From positions 1 to 23,597 of IMG/VR virus record IMGVR_UViG_3300044613_002535: a stretch of 23,597 nucleotides of DNA; one strand, 5' to 3'. The translations under genes were made by a program, and so were the position numbers. Below are positions 6,004 to 13,214 of this stretch, one piece after another. The first letter of the stretch is position 1. Each line of letters begins with the position of its first letter. The DNA is from a virus. Under the pieces are notes generated by a model. The model was not told where the DNA came from, did no database searches, and worked only from the letters and a program-made list of their open reading frames with translations.

Positions 6004-6450
6004 ATGGAAATCTTCGAACTCCCCGCTGAGACCAAAGCCGCAACCGGCTTCACGCACAAGGCCATCGTCACGCACGCTGACCTCACCCTGACCACGGCTG
6101 ACGCCGACCAGACCATCGCGCTCTTGAGCGTGGCCGCTGGCGACGTCGTCGAGAAGGCCGCCTACAAGCTCGTCACCGCGTTCTCCGATGCTTCGGATGG
6201 CGCGTTCAACGACACCAAAGTGCAGGTCGGTGACGGCACCGACACCGATGAATACATCGCTGCCACGCAGGTCAACGTCAATGGCACCGAGGTGCTCTAC
6301 GCCGCCAACGTCAACACCGTTCCCTTCGCCTACACGGCGGCCGACACGGTTGACCTCTTGGTCGAGAGCATGACCGCCAAGTCCCTGAGTGATCTTGATG
6401 CTGGAGAAATCCACATCTATCTCGCCGTGACGAAGCTGTCCTCGCTCTAA
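6004..6450 (+). CDS. Probable head decoration protein or small structural protein
   Basis: A 148-residue, acidic, Ala/Thr/Val-rich protein predicted to be almost all beta (KAIVTHADLTLTTADADQTI, then YKLVTAF, TKVQVGDGTDTDEYIAATQV, DTVDLLVESM, GEIHIYLAVTKL). There are no Cys residues, membrane segments or signal peptide. Small beta-rich proteins immediately after DUF5309-type capsid genes are usually virion components, often decoration or cement proteins. It shares the spacer element of the capsid gene, which points to matched strong expression. A strong hairpin follows its stop. It could instead be a small fibre or head-completion protein. Confidence 0.6.
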   Translation: MEIFELPAETKAATGFTHKAIVTHADLTLTTADADQTIALLSVAAGDVVEKAAYKLVTAFSDASDGAFNDTKVQVGDGTDTDEYIAATQVNVNGTEVLYAANVNTVPFAYTAADTVDLLVESMTAKSLSDLDAGEIHIYLAVTKLSSL

Positions 6451-6463
6451 GCGTCTTAACACA

Positions 6464-6499
6464 CTGCCGTCCGCACTGCGTATGCGGGTCGGACGGCAG
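6464..6499 (+). terminator. Strong 10-bp stem-loop after the head genes (terminator or processing hairpin)
   Basis: CTGCCGTCCG (6464-6473) and CGGACGGCAG (6490-6499) pair perfectly around a 16-nt loop. An alternative inner stem, CCGCA with TGCGG (6471-6475 and 6483-6487), competes with it. No T-run follows on either strand, so classical intrinsic termination is doubtful. The 3' arm ends 8 nt before ATG 6508, in place of an SD, so it may also control translation of that gene. Confidence 0.55.
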
Positions 6500-6507
6500 A
6501 AGTTAGG

Positions 6508-6843
6508 ATGTCAGATCAAATATTCTCCGAGCTGGTCGGAGACATGGATGACGAGCTTGCTCACCTTGTCAAAGAGGAGCTACAGACAGGATGGCGCGCA
6601 CAGCAGGTGATGGCCGCTATCGACGCTCGCAAGGCCAAGCAGATCAACGACCAGTTAGAACACTGCACTGTAGACGGCATCGGTCAGCACGTCATGGACG
6701 TTCCGGCCGATGCTTATTTTGCATGGCAGAAGCATCTAGGTGACGGCTGCTGGTCTGACAAAACATTCCGCCACTGGTTTCTAAAACGGAACCCTGAGTG
6801 CGCGATTAAGTATACCCCGCGCAAAGCCACAGTCCTGATCTAA
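6508..6843 (+). CDS. Conserved-type hypothetical protein preceding the portal
   Basis: A 111-residue protein. No well-spaced SD is present; TTAGG abuts the ATG, and a strong hairpin ends 8 nt upstream. The first 50 residues are helical and acidic (SELVGDMDDELAHLVKEELQ). The C-terminal half carries DAYFAWQKHLGDGCWSDKTF followed by RHWFLKRNPECAIKY. This W/C-containing pattern (H/Y-W...G-x-CWxDKxF...RxNP) is familiar from small uncharacterised proteins near portal or capsid genes in related phages. The stop overlaps the portal ATG (TAATG), so translation is coupled and a head-assembly role is plausible. Function unknown. Confidence 0.65.
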   Translation: MSDQIFSELVGDMDDELAHLVKEELQTGWRAQQVMAAIDARKAKQINDQLEHCTVDGIGQHVMDVPADAYFAWQKHLGDGCWSDKTFRHWFLKRNPECAIKYTPRKATVLI

Positions 6844-8942
6844 TGAAACTCGACCGCGACAAAATCACGCGCATGATCAGCGACATCGATCAGGCGGACC
6901 ACGACGGCTCCGGTTACCTGCATCGCAAGCTCAAGAACTTCAACGTCCGGTATTGTATCTGGGCCGGACAGAGCGACGACGGCCGCAAGCACCAAGCCTT
7001 CTACGGCAAGAAGGTCTTTCCTTGGGAGAATAGTAGTGACTGTGCCGTCCGTTTGGCCGAATCGATCATTCGGGAGCGGGTGATTTCGCTCACGTCCGCA
7101 TTCTTCAAGTCTCGCCTGCAAGTCCAGCCGGTCGAGGTGATGGACGCTCCCAAGAAGAATGCCGCCGAGACTGTGCTTCGCTGGCTCCTGCACAGCCACT
7201 GTGCCGACGACATGCGCCGCGAGATCCGCTTGGCTGCCGAGTTTAGAGAGACCTATGGCCTCGCCGTCATGGCTGTCGATTGGGAGCGCCAGACCCGCGT
7301 CGAGGTGAAGAAGTTCACGCTCGAAGAGGCGATGATGATGATCGAGGAGACGCAAGACCCCAACCTGCAAGCGCTCCTCGAAGTCGTTCTTGATCCGGCT
7401 CAGGAGGAGCTGGCCGCGGAGCTTCTCGGTCAGGTGGTGCCGGAGTTGGGCAGCGTGTCCAAGGTCCGCCAGCTCCGCGAGAAGGGCGAGGTCGAGTGGG
7501 AAAGCCCTTATATTTTCTCCAGCAAGCCGGTGGTGCGTGCTCTCGAAGCATGGGAGGACGTGATTTTTCCAATACAGACGGACTCCCTGCAAAGGGCGCC
7601 CTTCATCGCCCGCCGCGAGCTGCTCAGTGAGTTCGAGCTGCGCGAGCGCGCCGCACTGGAAGGCTGGGACAAGGAGTGGGTCGAGCGCGCGGTGAAGCAT
7701 CGCGGCGAGATGAAGCGCATCCACATGAACATCCACCGCTCGGACCAGTTCTTGTACGAGCAAATGCGCGACCTGATCGAAGTGTGGCACGTCTACCGCA
7801 AGGAGCACGACGACCGCACTGGAGCGACTAAGGTCACCCGCACCGTCGTCAGCTACAGCATCACCGACTCCGTCGCCCTGCATGAGCTGATGCCCTACGA
7901 GCATCAGATGTATCCCTTTGTCGAGCTGCCCCGCGAGCGCAACACCCGCCCCCTCCTCGAAAGCCGCGGAATCCCTGAGATCGTCCAGTCGGCGCAGGAA
8001 GAGGTGAAGGTGCAGAGGGACTATAGGGTTGACCGCGCCAGTATCAGCATCATTCCTCCGCTCAAAGTGCCCGCTTCCAGAGGCCGCCTCGATCTCGTCC
8101 TCGGACCCGCGATGCAAATCCCTGAGCGCCGCCCGAACGAGATTAACTGGATGACACCGCCGCCGTTTGACCAAGGCAGCATCGAGGTCGAGCAGGCAAC
8201 CCGCGCCGACGTTGACCGCTACTTCGGACGAATGACCGAGAGCGTGAATCCCAACATCGCCATGCTGCACATGCAGGATCTGGCCGACTCATGGCTCCTC
8301 GATATGAAGGTCATGATGATCCAAATCCTCGCCTTGGCGCAGCAGTATATGTTGCCAGAGGAAATTTCTCGCGTCACCGGAAACGCCACGCCGTTAGCTG
8401 AAGGCGCCGCCGACATCCGCGGTCGCTATGACATCACTGCCGAGTTCGACGCGAGAACCCTCGATAACGCCGCCTTGGAAGCCAAGATGACGTTCTTGAC
8501 CCAAAATCTAGTGCCTCTGGATTCAATGGGGGTTATCGACCGCGCTCAATTGATCAAGGTCATGCTCGGCAGCGTTGACCAAAACCTCGCCAACCTCCTC
8601 GTCAGGGATATCGGCGCCGCGACGCAGATGGAGCAAGAAGACGAACAAACCGCCTTCGCCAAAATCGCCGCAGGCACCGAACCCCCGCTCAAAGAAGGCG
8701 GACAAAACGCACAGGTAAGGCTGCAAACCTTGCAGCAAATCATTCAGAGCAATCCGGCAGTCCAACAGCGCTACGCCCAAGACGAAATCTTCCGCAAGAT
8801 GATCGACGCCCGCGCACAGGCTTTCCAATTCCAGTTGCAGCAGCAGCAAAACGCCGTCATCGGCCGCACCGGCGCGCAGCCAGCGCTGCAAAAGATGGCG
8901 CAAGACCAGCAACTCGGCATGACCGCCCAACCAGCCGCCTAA
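6843..8942 (+). CDS. Portal protein
   Basis: A 699-residue protein expected to form the dodecameric ring at the head vertex through which DNA enters and leaves. Size is in the range of podovirus portals. It starts by TAATG overlap with the preceding gene. Features are an N-terminal helical and aromatic region (GSGYLHRKLKNFNVRYCIWA), a wing-like mixed region with long acidic helices (about 155-215), and a beta core (YPFVELPRERNTRPLLESRG). A stem and clip region follows (DRYFGRMTESVNPNIAMLHM, then a helix LADSWLLDMKVMMIQILALA). The tail is Gln-rich (about 640-699), like the barrel or disordered C-termini of large portals. Unusually, it lies after scaffold and capsid genes instead of directly after terL. 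Confidence 0.85.
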   Translation: MKLDRDKITRMISDIDQADHDGSGYLHRKLKNFNVRYCIWAGQSDDGRKHQAFYGKKVFPWENSSDCAVRLAESIIRERVISLTSAFFKSRLQVQPVEVMDAPKKNAAETVLRWLLHSHCADDMRREIRLAAEFRETYGLAVMAVDWERQTRVEVKKFTLEEAMMMIEETQDPNLQALLEVVLDPAQEELAAELLGQVVPELGSVSKVRQLREKGEVEWESPYIFSSKPVVRALEAWEDVIFPIQTDSLQRAPFIARRELLSEFELRERAALEGWDKEWVERAVKHRGEMKRIHMNIHRSDQFLYEQMRDLIEVWHVYRKEHDDRTGATKVTRTVVSYSITDSVALHELMPYEHQMYPFVELPRERNTRPLLESRGIPEIVQSAQEEVKVQRDYRVDRASISIIPPLKVPASRGRLDLVLGPAMQIPERRPNEINWMTPPPFDQGSIEVEQATRADVDRYFGRMTESVNPNIAMLHMQDLADSWLLDMKVMMIQILALAQQYMLPEEISRVTGNATPLAEGAADIRGRYDITAEFDARTLDNAALEAKMTFLTQNLVPLDSMGVIDRAQLIKVMLGSVDQNLANLLVRDIGAATQMEQEDEQTAFAKIAAGTEPPLKEGGQNAQVRLQTLQQIIQSNPAVQQRYAQDEIFRKMIDARAQAFQFQLQQQQNAVIGRTGAQPALQKMAQDQQLGMTAQPAA

Positions 8943-8945
8943 CGT

Positions 8946-9155
8946 ATGCACCCCAACGTCTCCGTCAGAAACATCGCCGGTCTCAACATTCCGCAGCATA
9001 ACGCGGTTGAGCTGAATTACGTCTCCACGACAAACAATCTCTCCACGGTGGTCTACAAAGAAGGCAGCCAGACAGTCGCCACGCTCACCTTCACCTATGT
9101 CGGCGGCACGCCGTCCTCGGATGACGCCAAGATCGCCACAGTGACCCGCTCTTAA
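8946..9155 (+). CDS. Small beta-rich structural-type protein
   Basis: A 69-residue protein starting 3 nt after the portal stop, without SD. The sequence alternates polar and hydrophobic residues (AVELNYVSTTNNLSTVVYKE, then VATLTFTYVGG), predicting a small beta sheet ending in KIATVTRS. Proteins of this size and pattern (an NYV...Y-x-G-x3-A-T-L-T-x-TY core) commonly lie next to tail-fibre genes and are annotated as hypothetical virion proteins. There is no membrane segment. Probably a fibre-attachment or small tail component; that is inferred from position. Confidence 0.6.
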   Translation: MHPNVSVRNIAGLNIPQHNAVELNYVSTTNNLSTVVYKEGSQTVATLTFTYVGGTPSSDDAKIATVTRS

Positions 9156-9176
9156 ATCTCCAATTTCTAATCTCAA

Positions 9177-10718
9177 ATGCCTTGGACGTTTAACCCCTTC
9201 AGCGGCACGTTCGATCAAAAAGGATCGGGCGGCGGCGGCGCGTCCTATATCGACGGCGAAGTGGCTGTCTATGCAGATTTGCCTTTAGACGGCTCGGCCC
9301 CTCTCAACAGCGCATGGCTAGTGCGCGGCAACAGCGGCGTGTGGCCCTTCAACAAACCGGCAGGCATCTACTATCGAAGCGCCACCGCTGGCGTCTCCCG
9401 CGATGCCGACTACACCTTCGGCGGCACGCTGGGTGACGTGTTCGCAGATAACGTCTTTCTGCTGTATGACAACAGCGACAGCACCCGCAACCTTCAGTTC
9501 GACCTCGGCAGCATCACCACCGGCACCACCCGCACGCTGACCGCGCCGGACGCCTCTGGACGCATCCAGATCGAAGGCCAGCCCATCGGCAACACCACGC
9601 CCGCCGCAGGCACCTTCACCACGCTCGCCGCCAACAACGGCACCATCACGGCGTCCGCGCCTGTGCTGGATTTGGCGCAGACTTGGAACAATGCGGCGGT
9701 GACTTTTACAGGGTTACGGTTCAATGTGACCAACACGGCAAGCGCCGCCGCGTCATTATTGGCCGACTTGCAAGTGGGCGGCACCACGCAATTTTGGGTA
9801 AGTCGCGCTGGCGTGACTGCGGCAACTGGACTGCGCCACCCGACCAGCACGACCGATTCAATACTGATCGGCGGAAGTGCAGGTTTTAACTCGGTGAATT
9901 TAGCTGTTAGTTCGTCGGCGGTTCGTTTTTCAGCCACGCTGCCTTTAACGTGGGGGCCAGCGACCAATCACCTCGATCCAGCGGATCTTGTAGTTGTGCG
10001 CGACGCCGCGAACACCCTCGGCCAGAGAAATGCGGCCAACCCCCAAACCTTCAACATCTACAACACCTTCACCTCCGCGACGAACCACGAACGCGGCTTC
10101 CTCAAGTGGAGCAGCAACGTGTTTCAGATCGGCACGGAGAAGGGATCGGGCGGCGGGACGGCGAGGGATCTGGAGTTGCAATCAGATGGCGTCACAAGAA
10201 TGCGAATTACTGGATCTCCAAGAATATTTGGTGGGCTAATAAATTACGCGGGAAGTATTACAGGTGCGGCCACCATCGGAATTGGCACGTTTGGGTATCT
10301 TTCTGGGACAGCAGGAAATTCTGGAGGAATTGCGTTTTATAACGGAAACGGCGGTAGCGTTGGCGCACGGTTAGGAACTGAAGAAGATTTCGTTCTGGCC
10401 ATGCGGAATGCAGGAAATAGCCACAGCCTGCGGATTTATAATACCCACACAAGCACGACAAGCTGGGAAAGACTTAATCTCCGCTGGGCCAGCAACGAAT
10501 TTATTTTGGACGCTGAAGCAGGAAGCGGCGGCGGCACCCTGCGCGGCATCAAGATCGGCAGCGCGACTTCCTCGCTGCTTGGCTTTTACGGAGTAACGCC
10601 CGTCGATCAACCCGCCACCGTAGCCGACCCCGCAGGCGGCGGCACTATCGACACCGAAGCCCGCACCGCAGTCAACGCCATCATCGACCGCCTCCAAGAA
10701 CTCGGCCTCATCGCCTAA
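9177..10718 (+). CDS. Tail fibre-like protein with two internal repeats
   Basis: A 513-residue protein. The N-terminus MPWTFNPFSGTFDQKGSG is the short anchor motif (xWxxNPFxGxFD) seen in many phage fibres. Residues around 100-160 contain NLQFDLGSITTGTTRTLTAP and QPIGNTTPAAGTFTTLAA, a typical fibre-shaft pattern. Two diverged copies of a module follow, about 281-338 and 406-463, each with R-N-A-x-N...IYNT-x-TS...W-x-S/A-S-N-x-F and GSGGGT. The C-terminus DTEARTAVNAIIDRLQELGL is a predicted helix of the type that closes trimeric fibres. It probably acts in receptor contact. There is no S74 domain here, unlike the later fibre. No SD precedes ATG 9177; a short A/T-rich leader does. Confidence 0.8.
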   Translation: MPWTFNPFSGTFDQKGSGGGGASYIDGEVAVYADLPLDGSAPLNSAWLVRGNSGVWPFNKPAGIYYRSATAGVSRDADYTFGGTLGDVFADNVFLLYDNSDSTRNLQFDLGSITTGTTRTLTAPDASGRIQIEGQPIGNTTPAAGTFTTLAANNGTITASAPVLDLAQTWNNAAVTFTGLRFNVTNTASAAASLLADLQVGGTTQFWVSRAGVTAATGLRHPTSTTDSILIGGSAGFNSVNLAVSSSAVRFSATLPLTWGPATNHLDPADLVVVRDAANTLGQRNAANPQTFNIYNTFTSATNHERGFLKWSSNVFQIGTEKGSGGGTARDLELQSDGVTRMRITGSPRIFGGLINYAGSITGAATIGIGTFGYLSGTAGNSGGIAFYNGNGGSVGARLGTEEDFVLAMRNAGNSHSLRIYNTHTSTTSWERLNLRWASNEFILDAEAGSGGGTLRGIKIGSATSSLLGFYGVTPVDQPATVADPAGGGTIDTEARTAVNAIIDRLQELGLIA

Positions 10719-10724
10719 CGCTTT

Positions 10725-11033
10725 ATGCTAACGAATCCAACACCCATCGAAACGCCCGCCGTAGCCGCCAAGGTCTACGACAGGCTCCACGTTTACAGTC
10801 TGTCCGCCATCCAGCCGACCGCGGATTCCGGCAGCATCACCGTGGAGCTTCTTCCCGCAACCGCAGACGGCGAACTCGCCAACGGAAGCCTCGTCCAAAA
10901 GATGACCGCACCGTTGACGCCCGAAATCATGCAGGCGGTTCCCGAACTCGCCGCCGCTTTCGCCGCAGTCCTCGCCGCGATTCCCGCGACCCAAGCCTAC
11001 TTGGCCAGCCAGCAGGAGCAGCCCAATGAATAA
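10725..11033 (+). CDS. Hypothetical protein downstream of tail fibre
   Basis: A 102-residue protein starting 6 nt after the fibre stop with leader CGCTTT and no SD. The first 60 residues are beta-like (AKVYDRLHVYSLSAI, GSITVELLPATADGEL). The rest is an Ala/Pro-rich helix (TPEIMQAVPELAAAFAAVLA). Small proteins with a GSITVxLLP segment after fibre genes are common in related phages, where they may be fibre chaperones or attachment proteins; that role is a guess. The next ORF begins inside its last codons (overlap of 8 nt), so the two are coupled. Confidence 0.6.
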   Translation: MLTNPTPIETPAVAAKVYDRLHVYSLSAIQPTADSGSITVELLPATADGELANGSLVQKMTAPLTPEIMQAVPELAAAFAAVLAAIPATQAYLASQQEQPNE

Positions 11034-11187
11034 GCAAATCACACTCACCGAAGCCGAGGCGAAGATCGTGATGCAGTGCCTCAACCTCGCCGTCAAAACC
11101 GGCGGGCTGAATGCCGCCGCGCAGATCCTGCCGCTGGCTACCAGCATCGAGAAGCAACTCACGGAGGAAGCACCCGCTACTGAATAA
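11026..11187 (+). CDS. Small helical hypothetical protein
   Basis: A 53-residue protein that starts inside the end of the previous gene (ATG 11026, 8-nt overlap) and whose TAA overlaps the next ATG (TAATG at 11185-11189). The sequence is helical: LTEAEAKIVMQCLNLAVKTG, then GLNAAAQILPLATSIEKQL. This pattern of two short helices around a glycine turn resembles small phage proteins with the theme E-A-x-x-I-x-x-x-L-x-L-A-V-K-x-x-G-L. It sits between overlapping neighbours, which makes it a real coding unit in spite of its size. Function unknown. Confidence 0.65.
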   Translation: MNKQITLTEAEAKIVMQCLNLAVKTGGLNAAAQILPLATSIEKQLTEEAPATE

Positions 11188-11804
11188 TGAGGACTGTCAC
11201 CTTACAGTCTATCCTCCTCCGCGCATGGCAACGTGTCGGCAACGACGCCAGCACCATCGACGCCATCCCATCCGGCGCAAGAACCATGATGGTCGCCGCC
11301 GCCAACGAACGCATCGCCGACTGCTGGGAGTGGGCCGATTGGCCTGAGCTTATGCGCGTCGAAAGCCGCACCGTGCAGGGCGATGCTACGAACGGCTATT
11401 ACATCGACTACGAGCAGAGCGGCCAGACCGCCATGGGAGAGGTCTTTGGCGTCCTAAGAGACAACCCTGCAACCCACGCCGCGCCCCGCGCCATTGGCTA
11501 TACGCTCCTCGGAGATGCCATTCGCTTCCCCGAAGACACCGACCTGCCAACTAGCGTCTGGGTCAACTACCGCGTGCGTCCGACCGAATACAGCGCCAGC
11601 AACCTCTCCGCGACAGTGCCCGCCGTCATCGCAAAGGCAGTCGGTCTGATGCTGAGTGCAGATTTGCTCCAAGAGGACGGACAGACCGACAAAGCACTCG
11701 CCATGGAACAGATGGCCGAATCCGAGCTGATCAGCCAGCGCGACAAATACTATTTTCAGCAAGGGCAACCCTCCATGTGGACCGCCCGCGTCAACCAATA
11801 CTAA
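11187..11804 (+). CDS. Head-tail adaptor/connector-like protein
   Basis: A 205-residue protein starting by TAATG overlap. The N-terminal helical part (TLQSILLRAWQRVG, ARTMMVAAANERIADCWEWA) with a tryptophan cluster W47, W49, W52 leads to PELMRVESRTV. A beta-rich middle follows (YYIDYEQSGQTAMGEVFGVL, then SVWVNYRVRPTEY). The C-terminal helix contains AVGLMLSADLLQEDGQTDKA and a tail SMWTARVNQY. This order (early W-rich motif, VRPxEY turn, late helix, short C-terminal tail) matches phage head-tail connector or adaptor proteins that sit under the portal. It would join the portal to the nozzle encoded at 13214-15334. Confidence 0.6.
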   Translation: MRTVTLQSILLRAWQRVGNDASTIDAIPSGARTMMVAAANERIADCWEWADWPELMRVESRTVQGDATNGYYIDYEQSGQTAMGEVFGVLRDNPATHAAPRAIGYTLLGDAIRFPEDTDLPTSVWVNYRVRPTEYSASNLSATVPAVIAKAVGLMLSADLLQEDGQTDKALAMEQMAESELISQRDKYYFQQGQPSMWTARVNQY

Positions 11805-11807
11805 ATT

Positions 11808-12062
11808 ATGCACCCGAACACCCGCATCACCAACCGCACGTCCGGCAGCCAATTCATCGGCGACACAAGCACCGTCACCGCTGACATCGTCTCCATCGAC
11901 GTGATGACCGACACCAAGTTCCACACGCTCACCGGCAACCTGACCGGCGCCGCGAACGCCACCGAGGCCAGCGCCGCGCTCATCAAGGCGGGCACGACCC
12001 TCGACGGCTTCTTCAGCGCCATCAAGCTGCACAGCGGCACGGTCATCGCTTACCGCAAGTAA
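11808..12062 (+). CDS. Small virion-type protein, Thr/Ala-rich
   Basis: An 84-residue protein starting 3 nt after the adaptor stop with leader ATT and no SD. It is predicted beta-rich: STVTADIVSIDVMTDTKFHT, then LTGNLTGAANATEA, and a closing HSGTVIAYRK. The SIDVMTDTKFHTLTGN...GTTLxGxFxAIxLxSGxVIAY pattern is familiar from short phage structural proteins of unknown role that often lie near fibre or lysis genes. It has no membrane segment or Cys. It shares MHPN with the gene at 8946 but nothing beyond that, so paralogy is not claimed. Confidence 0.65.
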   Translation: MHPNTRITNRTSGSQFIGDTSTVTADIVSIDVMTDTKFHTLTGNLTGAANATEASAALIKAGTTLDGFFSAIKLHSGTVIAYRK

Positions 12063-12082
12063 ACCCATTGAGGAGCCGCGCG

Positions 12083-12292
12083 ATGAGCTTGCAGTATTTT
12101 CATCACAACTTCAGCACGACGGAAAAAGGCGTCATCGGCACGGCCACGTCTATCGGCTCCTCAGTGTTTTCTATGCTCCCCCATTTAGAGACGACTCTCA
12201 GGGTCGCCGGTCTTTGTGTCGGTCTGGCCGTGGGCATCGTCACCTTAATTTCGGTCCTTCACGACCTGAGAAAGAAACAGAAGCAAAAATAA
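12083..12292 (+). CDS. Single-TM lysis-cassette protein (holin or antiholin candidate)
   Basis: A 69-residue protein. ATG 12083 is preferred over an upstream TTG because GAGGAG (12070-12075) lies 7 nt before it. Residues 1-38 are polar to amphipathic (FHHNFSTTEKGVIGTATSIG). Residues 41-61 are a hydrophobic segment (RVAGLCVGLAVGIVTLISVL). The C-terminus is strongly basic (RKKQKQK), predicting a cytoplasmic tail. It lies one base before a two-TM holin-like gene and close to the amidase, so it may be a second holin, an antiholin or an accessory lysis protein. It does not resemble an inner-membrane spanin, which would need an N-terminal TM and a periplasmic coiled coil. Confidence 0.65.
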   Translation: MSLQYFHHNFSTTEKGVIGTATSIGSSVFSMLPHLETTLRVAGLCVGLAVGIVTLISVLHDLRKKQKQK

Positions 12293-12293
12293 T

Positions 12294-12467
12294 ATGCGTA
12301 ACTACAAAACAACCCTGCTCGGCATCCTCACAATCATCGCCTCGCTCTCGACCGCTGGCCGCGAGTTCTTGGCCAACGGCAGCATCCCCGACCTCGGCCT
12401 CATCGCCGCGAGCCTGCTCGCCGGTTGGGGCTTGATCGTCGCCAAAGACAACAACGCCCGCCTCTGA
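12294..12467 (+). CDS. Holin-like small membrane protein
   Basis: A 57-residue protein starting 1 nt after the preceding stop. It has two hydrophobic segments (about 5-21 and 32-50) separated by a short polar loop, and ends KDNNARL. The pattern xNxKTTLLGILTIIASL...DLGLIAASLLAGWGLIVAKD is that of small phage holins or holin-like proteins, where the last segment ends in GLIxAKDNN. Two TM segments place it in class II by topology. It would form lesions in the inner membrane at lysis time so the amidase can reach the wall. No dual-start motif is visible (one Met only). Confidence 0.75.
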   Translation: MRNYKTTLLGILTIIASLSTAGREFLANGSIPDLGLIAASLLAGWGLIVAKDNNARL

Positions 12468-12471
12468 CTCC

Positions 12472-12627
12472 ATGGGCCACGCCCGCGTCACAAAACTCAT
12501 TGCAGTTGCGATCCTCGCCGCGAGTTGGGCTGCTCTTGCGGCTGGCTGCGTAACGGTGGGCTACGATTTCATTAAGCAACAGGCAACCGTCACCGTCAAC
12601 CCGCCGCCCAAAGGTCACGCGAAGTAA
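12472..12627 (+). CDS. Small lipoprotein, possible outer-membrane spanin
   Basis: A 51-residue protein between the holin-like and amidase genes, with no SD. The start is basic (MGHARVTK), then comes a hydrophobic core (LIAVAILAASWAALAA) and Cys26 preceded by L-A-A-G. This is a lipobox, though with Ala instead of Leu at -3. The mature part is only 26 residues (VTVGYDFIKQQATVTVNPPP then KGHAK), with a proline run. Short Pro-containing lipoproteins in lysis cassettes often act as o-spanins (Rz1-like). No partner i-spanin is seen, so this remains a candidate. Its presence supports a diderm host. Confidence 0.6.
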   Translation: MGHARVTKLIAVAILAASWAALAAGCVTVGYDFIKQQATVTVNPPPKGHAK

Positions 12628-12629
12628 CC

Positions 12630-13214
12630 ATGTGGAAGTGGATCAGGAATCTGTTTGGCAAGAAGTCCGCGACTGGCCCAGCGCCAGCCTCGCCGAGCTT
12701 GCCATTAGAATCCACAACCGTCTCCACACCCGCCGCGAGCAAAGTCTACGACGAGCGCAGGCTGAACACCCCGAACAAAAGCGCCAGACCCATCACGCCG
12801 ACCATGATCGTCTTGCATCACACATCCGGTAGCTACAACGGCTCCGTGAGCTGGTGCATGAACCCAGAAAGCAAAGTGTCCTACCACGTCATCATCGCCC
12901 GCAACGGCAACCGCACCGTCCTAGCCGACGACACGGCCCGCTGCTGGCATGCAGGTCTGTCGAGCTGGCAAGGCGTTCCAGACTGCAACAGCTATTCCCT
13001 CGGCGTGGCATGGGACGGCAACACCTACGAAGACCCGCTCGGTGAGGACGCTATGGACAGCGCCATCCAATACATCGTGCCCCGCATGAAGAAGTGGCAC
13101 ATCCCGATGAGCCGCATCGTGACTCACCAGCAAATCGCACCCAATCGCAAAAACGACATTTCTCCCGCCGACGCGGCGCGGTTCAAAAGCAGGCTTAAGG
13201 CAGCACTTAACTAA
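12630..13214 (+). CDS. Endolysin: N-acetylmuramoyl-L-alanine amidase (Amidase_2 type)
   Basis: A 194-residue zinc amidase that would cut the bond between N-acetylmuramic acid and L-alanine in peptidoglycan. The Amidase_2/AmpD fold is clear: LHHTSG with H63 and H64, SYHVIIARNG (84-93), CWHAG with H107, SLGVAWDG (123-130), and THQQIAPNRKNDISP with H166, K174 and D176. By analogy with AmpD and T7-type amidases the zinc ligands are probably H63, H166 and D176, and K174 is probably catalytic. The N-terminus is unusual: MWKWIRNLFGKK is cationic and tryptophan-bearing, followed by a Pro/Ala/Ser linker to about residue 38. There is no cell-wall repeat domain. Its stop overlaps the nozzle gene start. 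Confidence 0.9.
   Translation: MWKWIRNLFGKKSATGPAPASPSLPLESTTVSTPAASKVYDERRLNTPNKSARPITPTMIVLHHTSGSYNGSVSWCMNPESKVSYHVIIARNGNRTVLADDTARCWHAGLSSWQGVPDCNSYSLGVAWDGNTYEDPLGEDAMDSAIQYIVPRMKKWHIPMSRIVTHQQIAPNRKNDISPADAARFKSRLKAALN

Noticed and set aside
6840-8270. A 476-codon open frame on the minus strand
   Set aside because: It lies entirely opposite the portal gene in G+C-rich DNA, where codon bias leaves antisense frames open. Its translation is His/Leu/Asp/Val-rich with no recognisable domain.
8946-12062. Genes at 8946 and 11808 as paralogues because both start MHPN
   Set aside because: Similarity stops after four residues.
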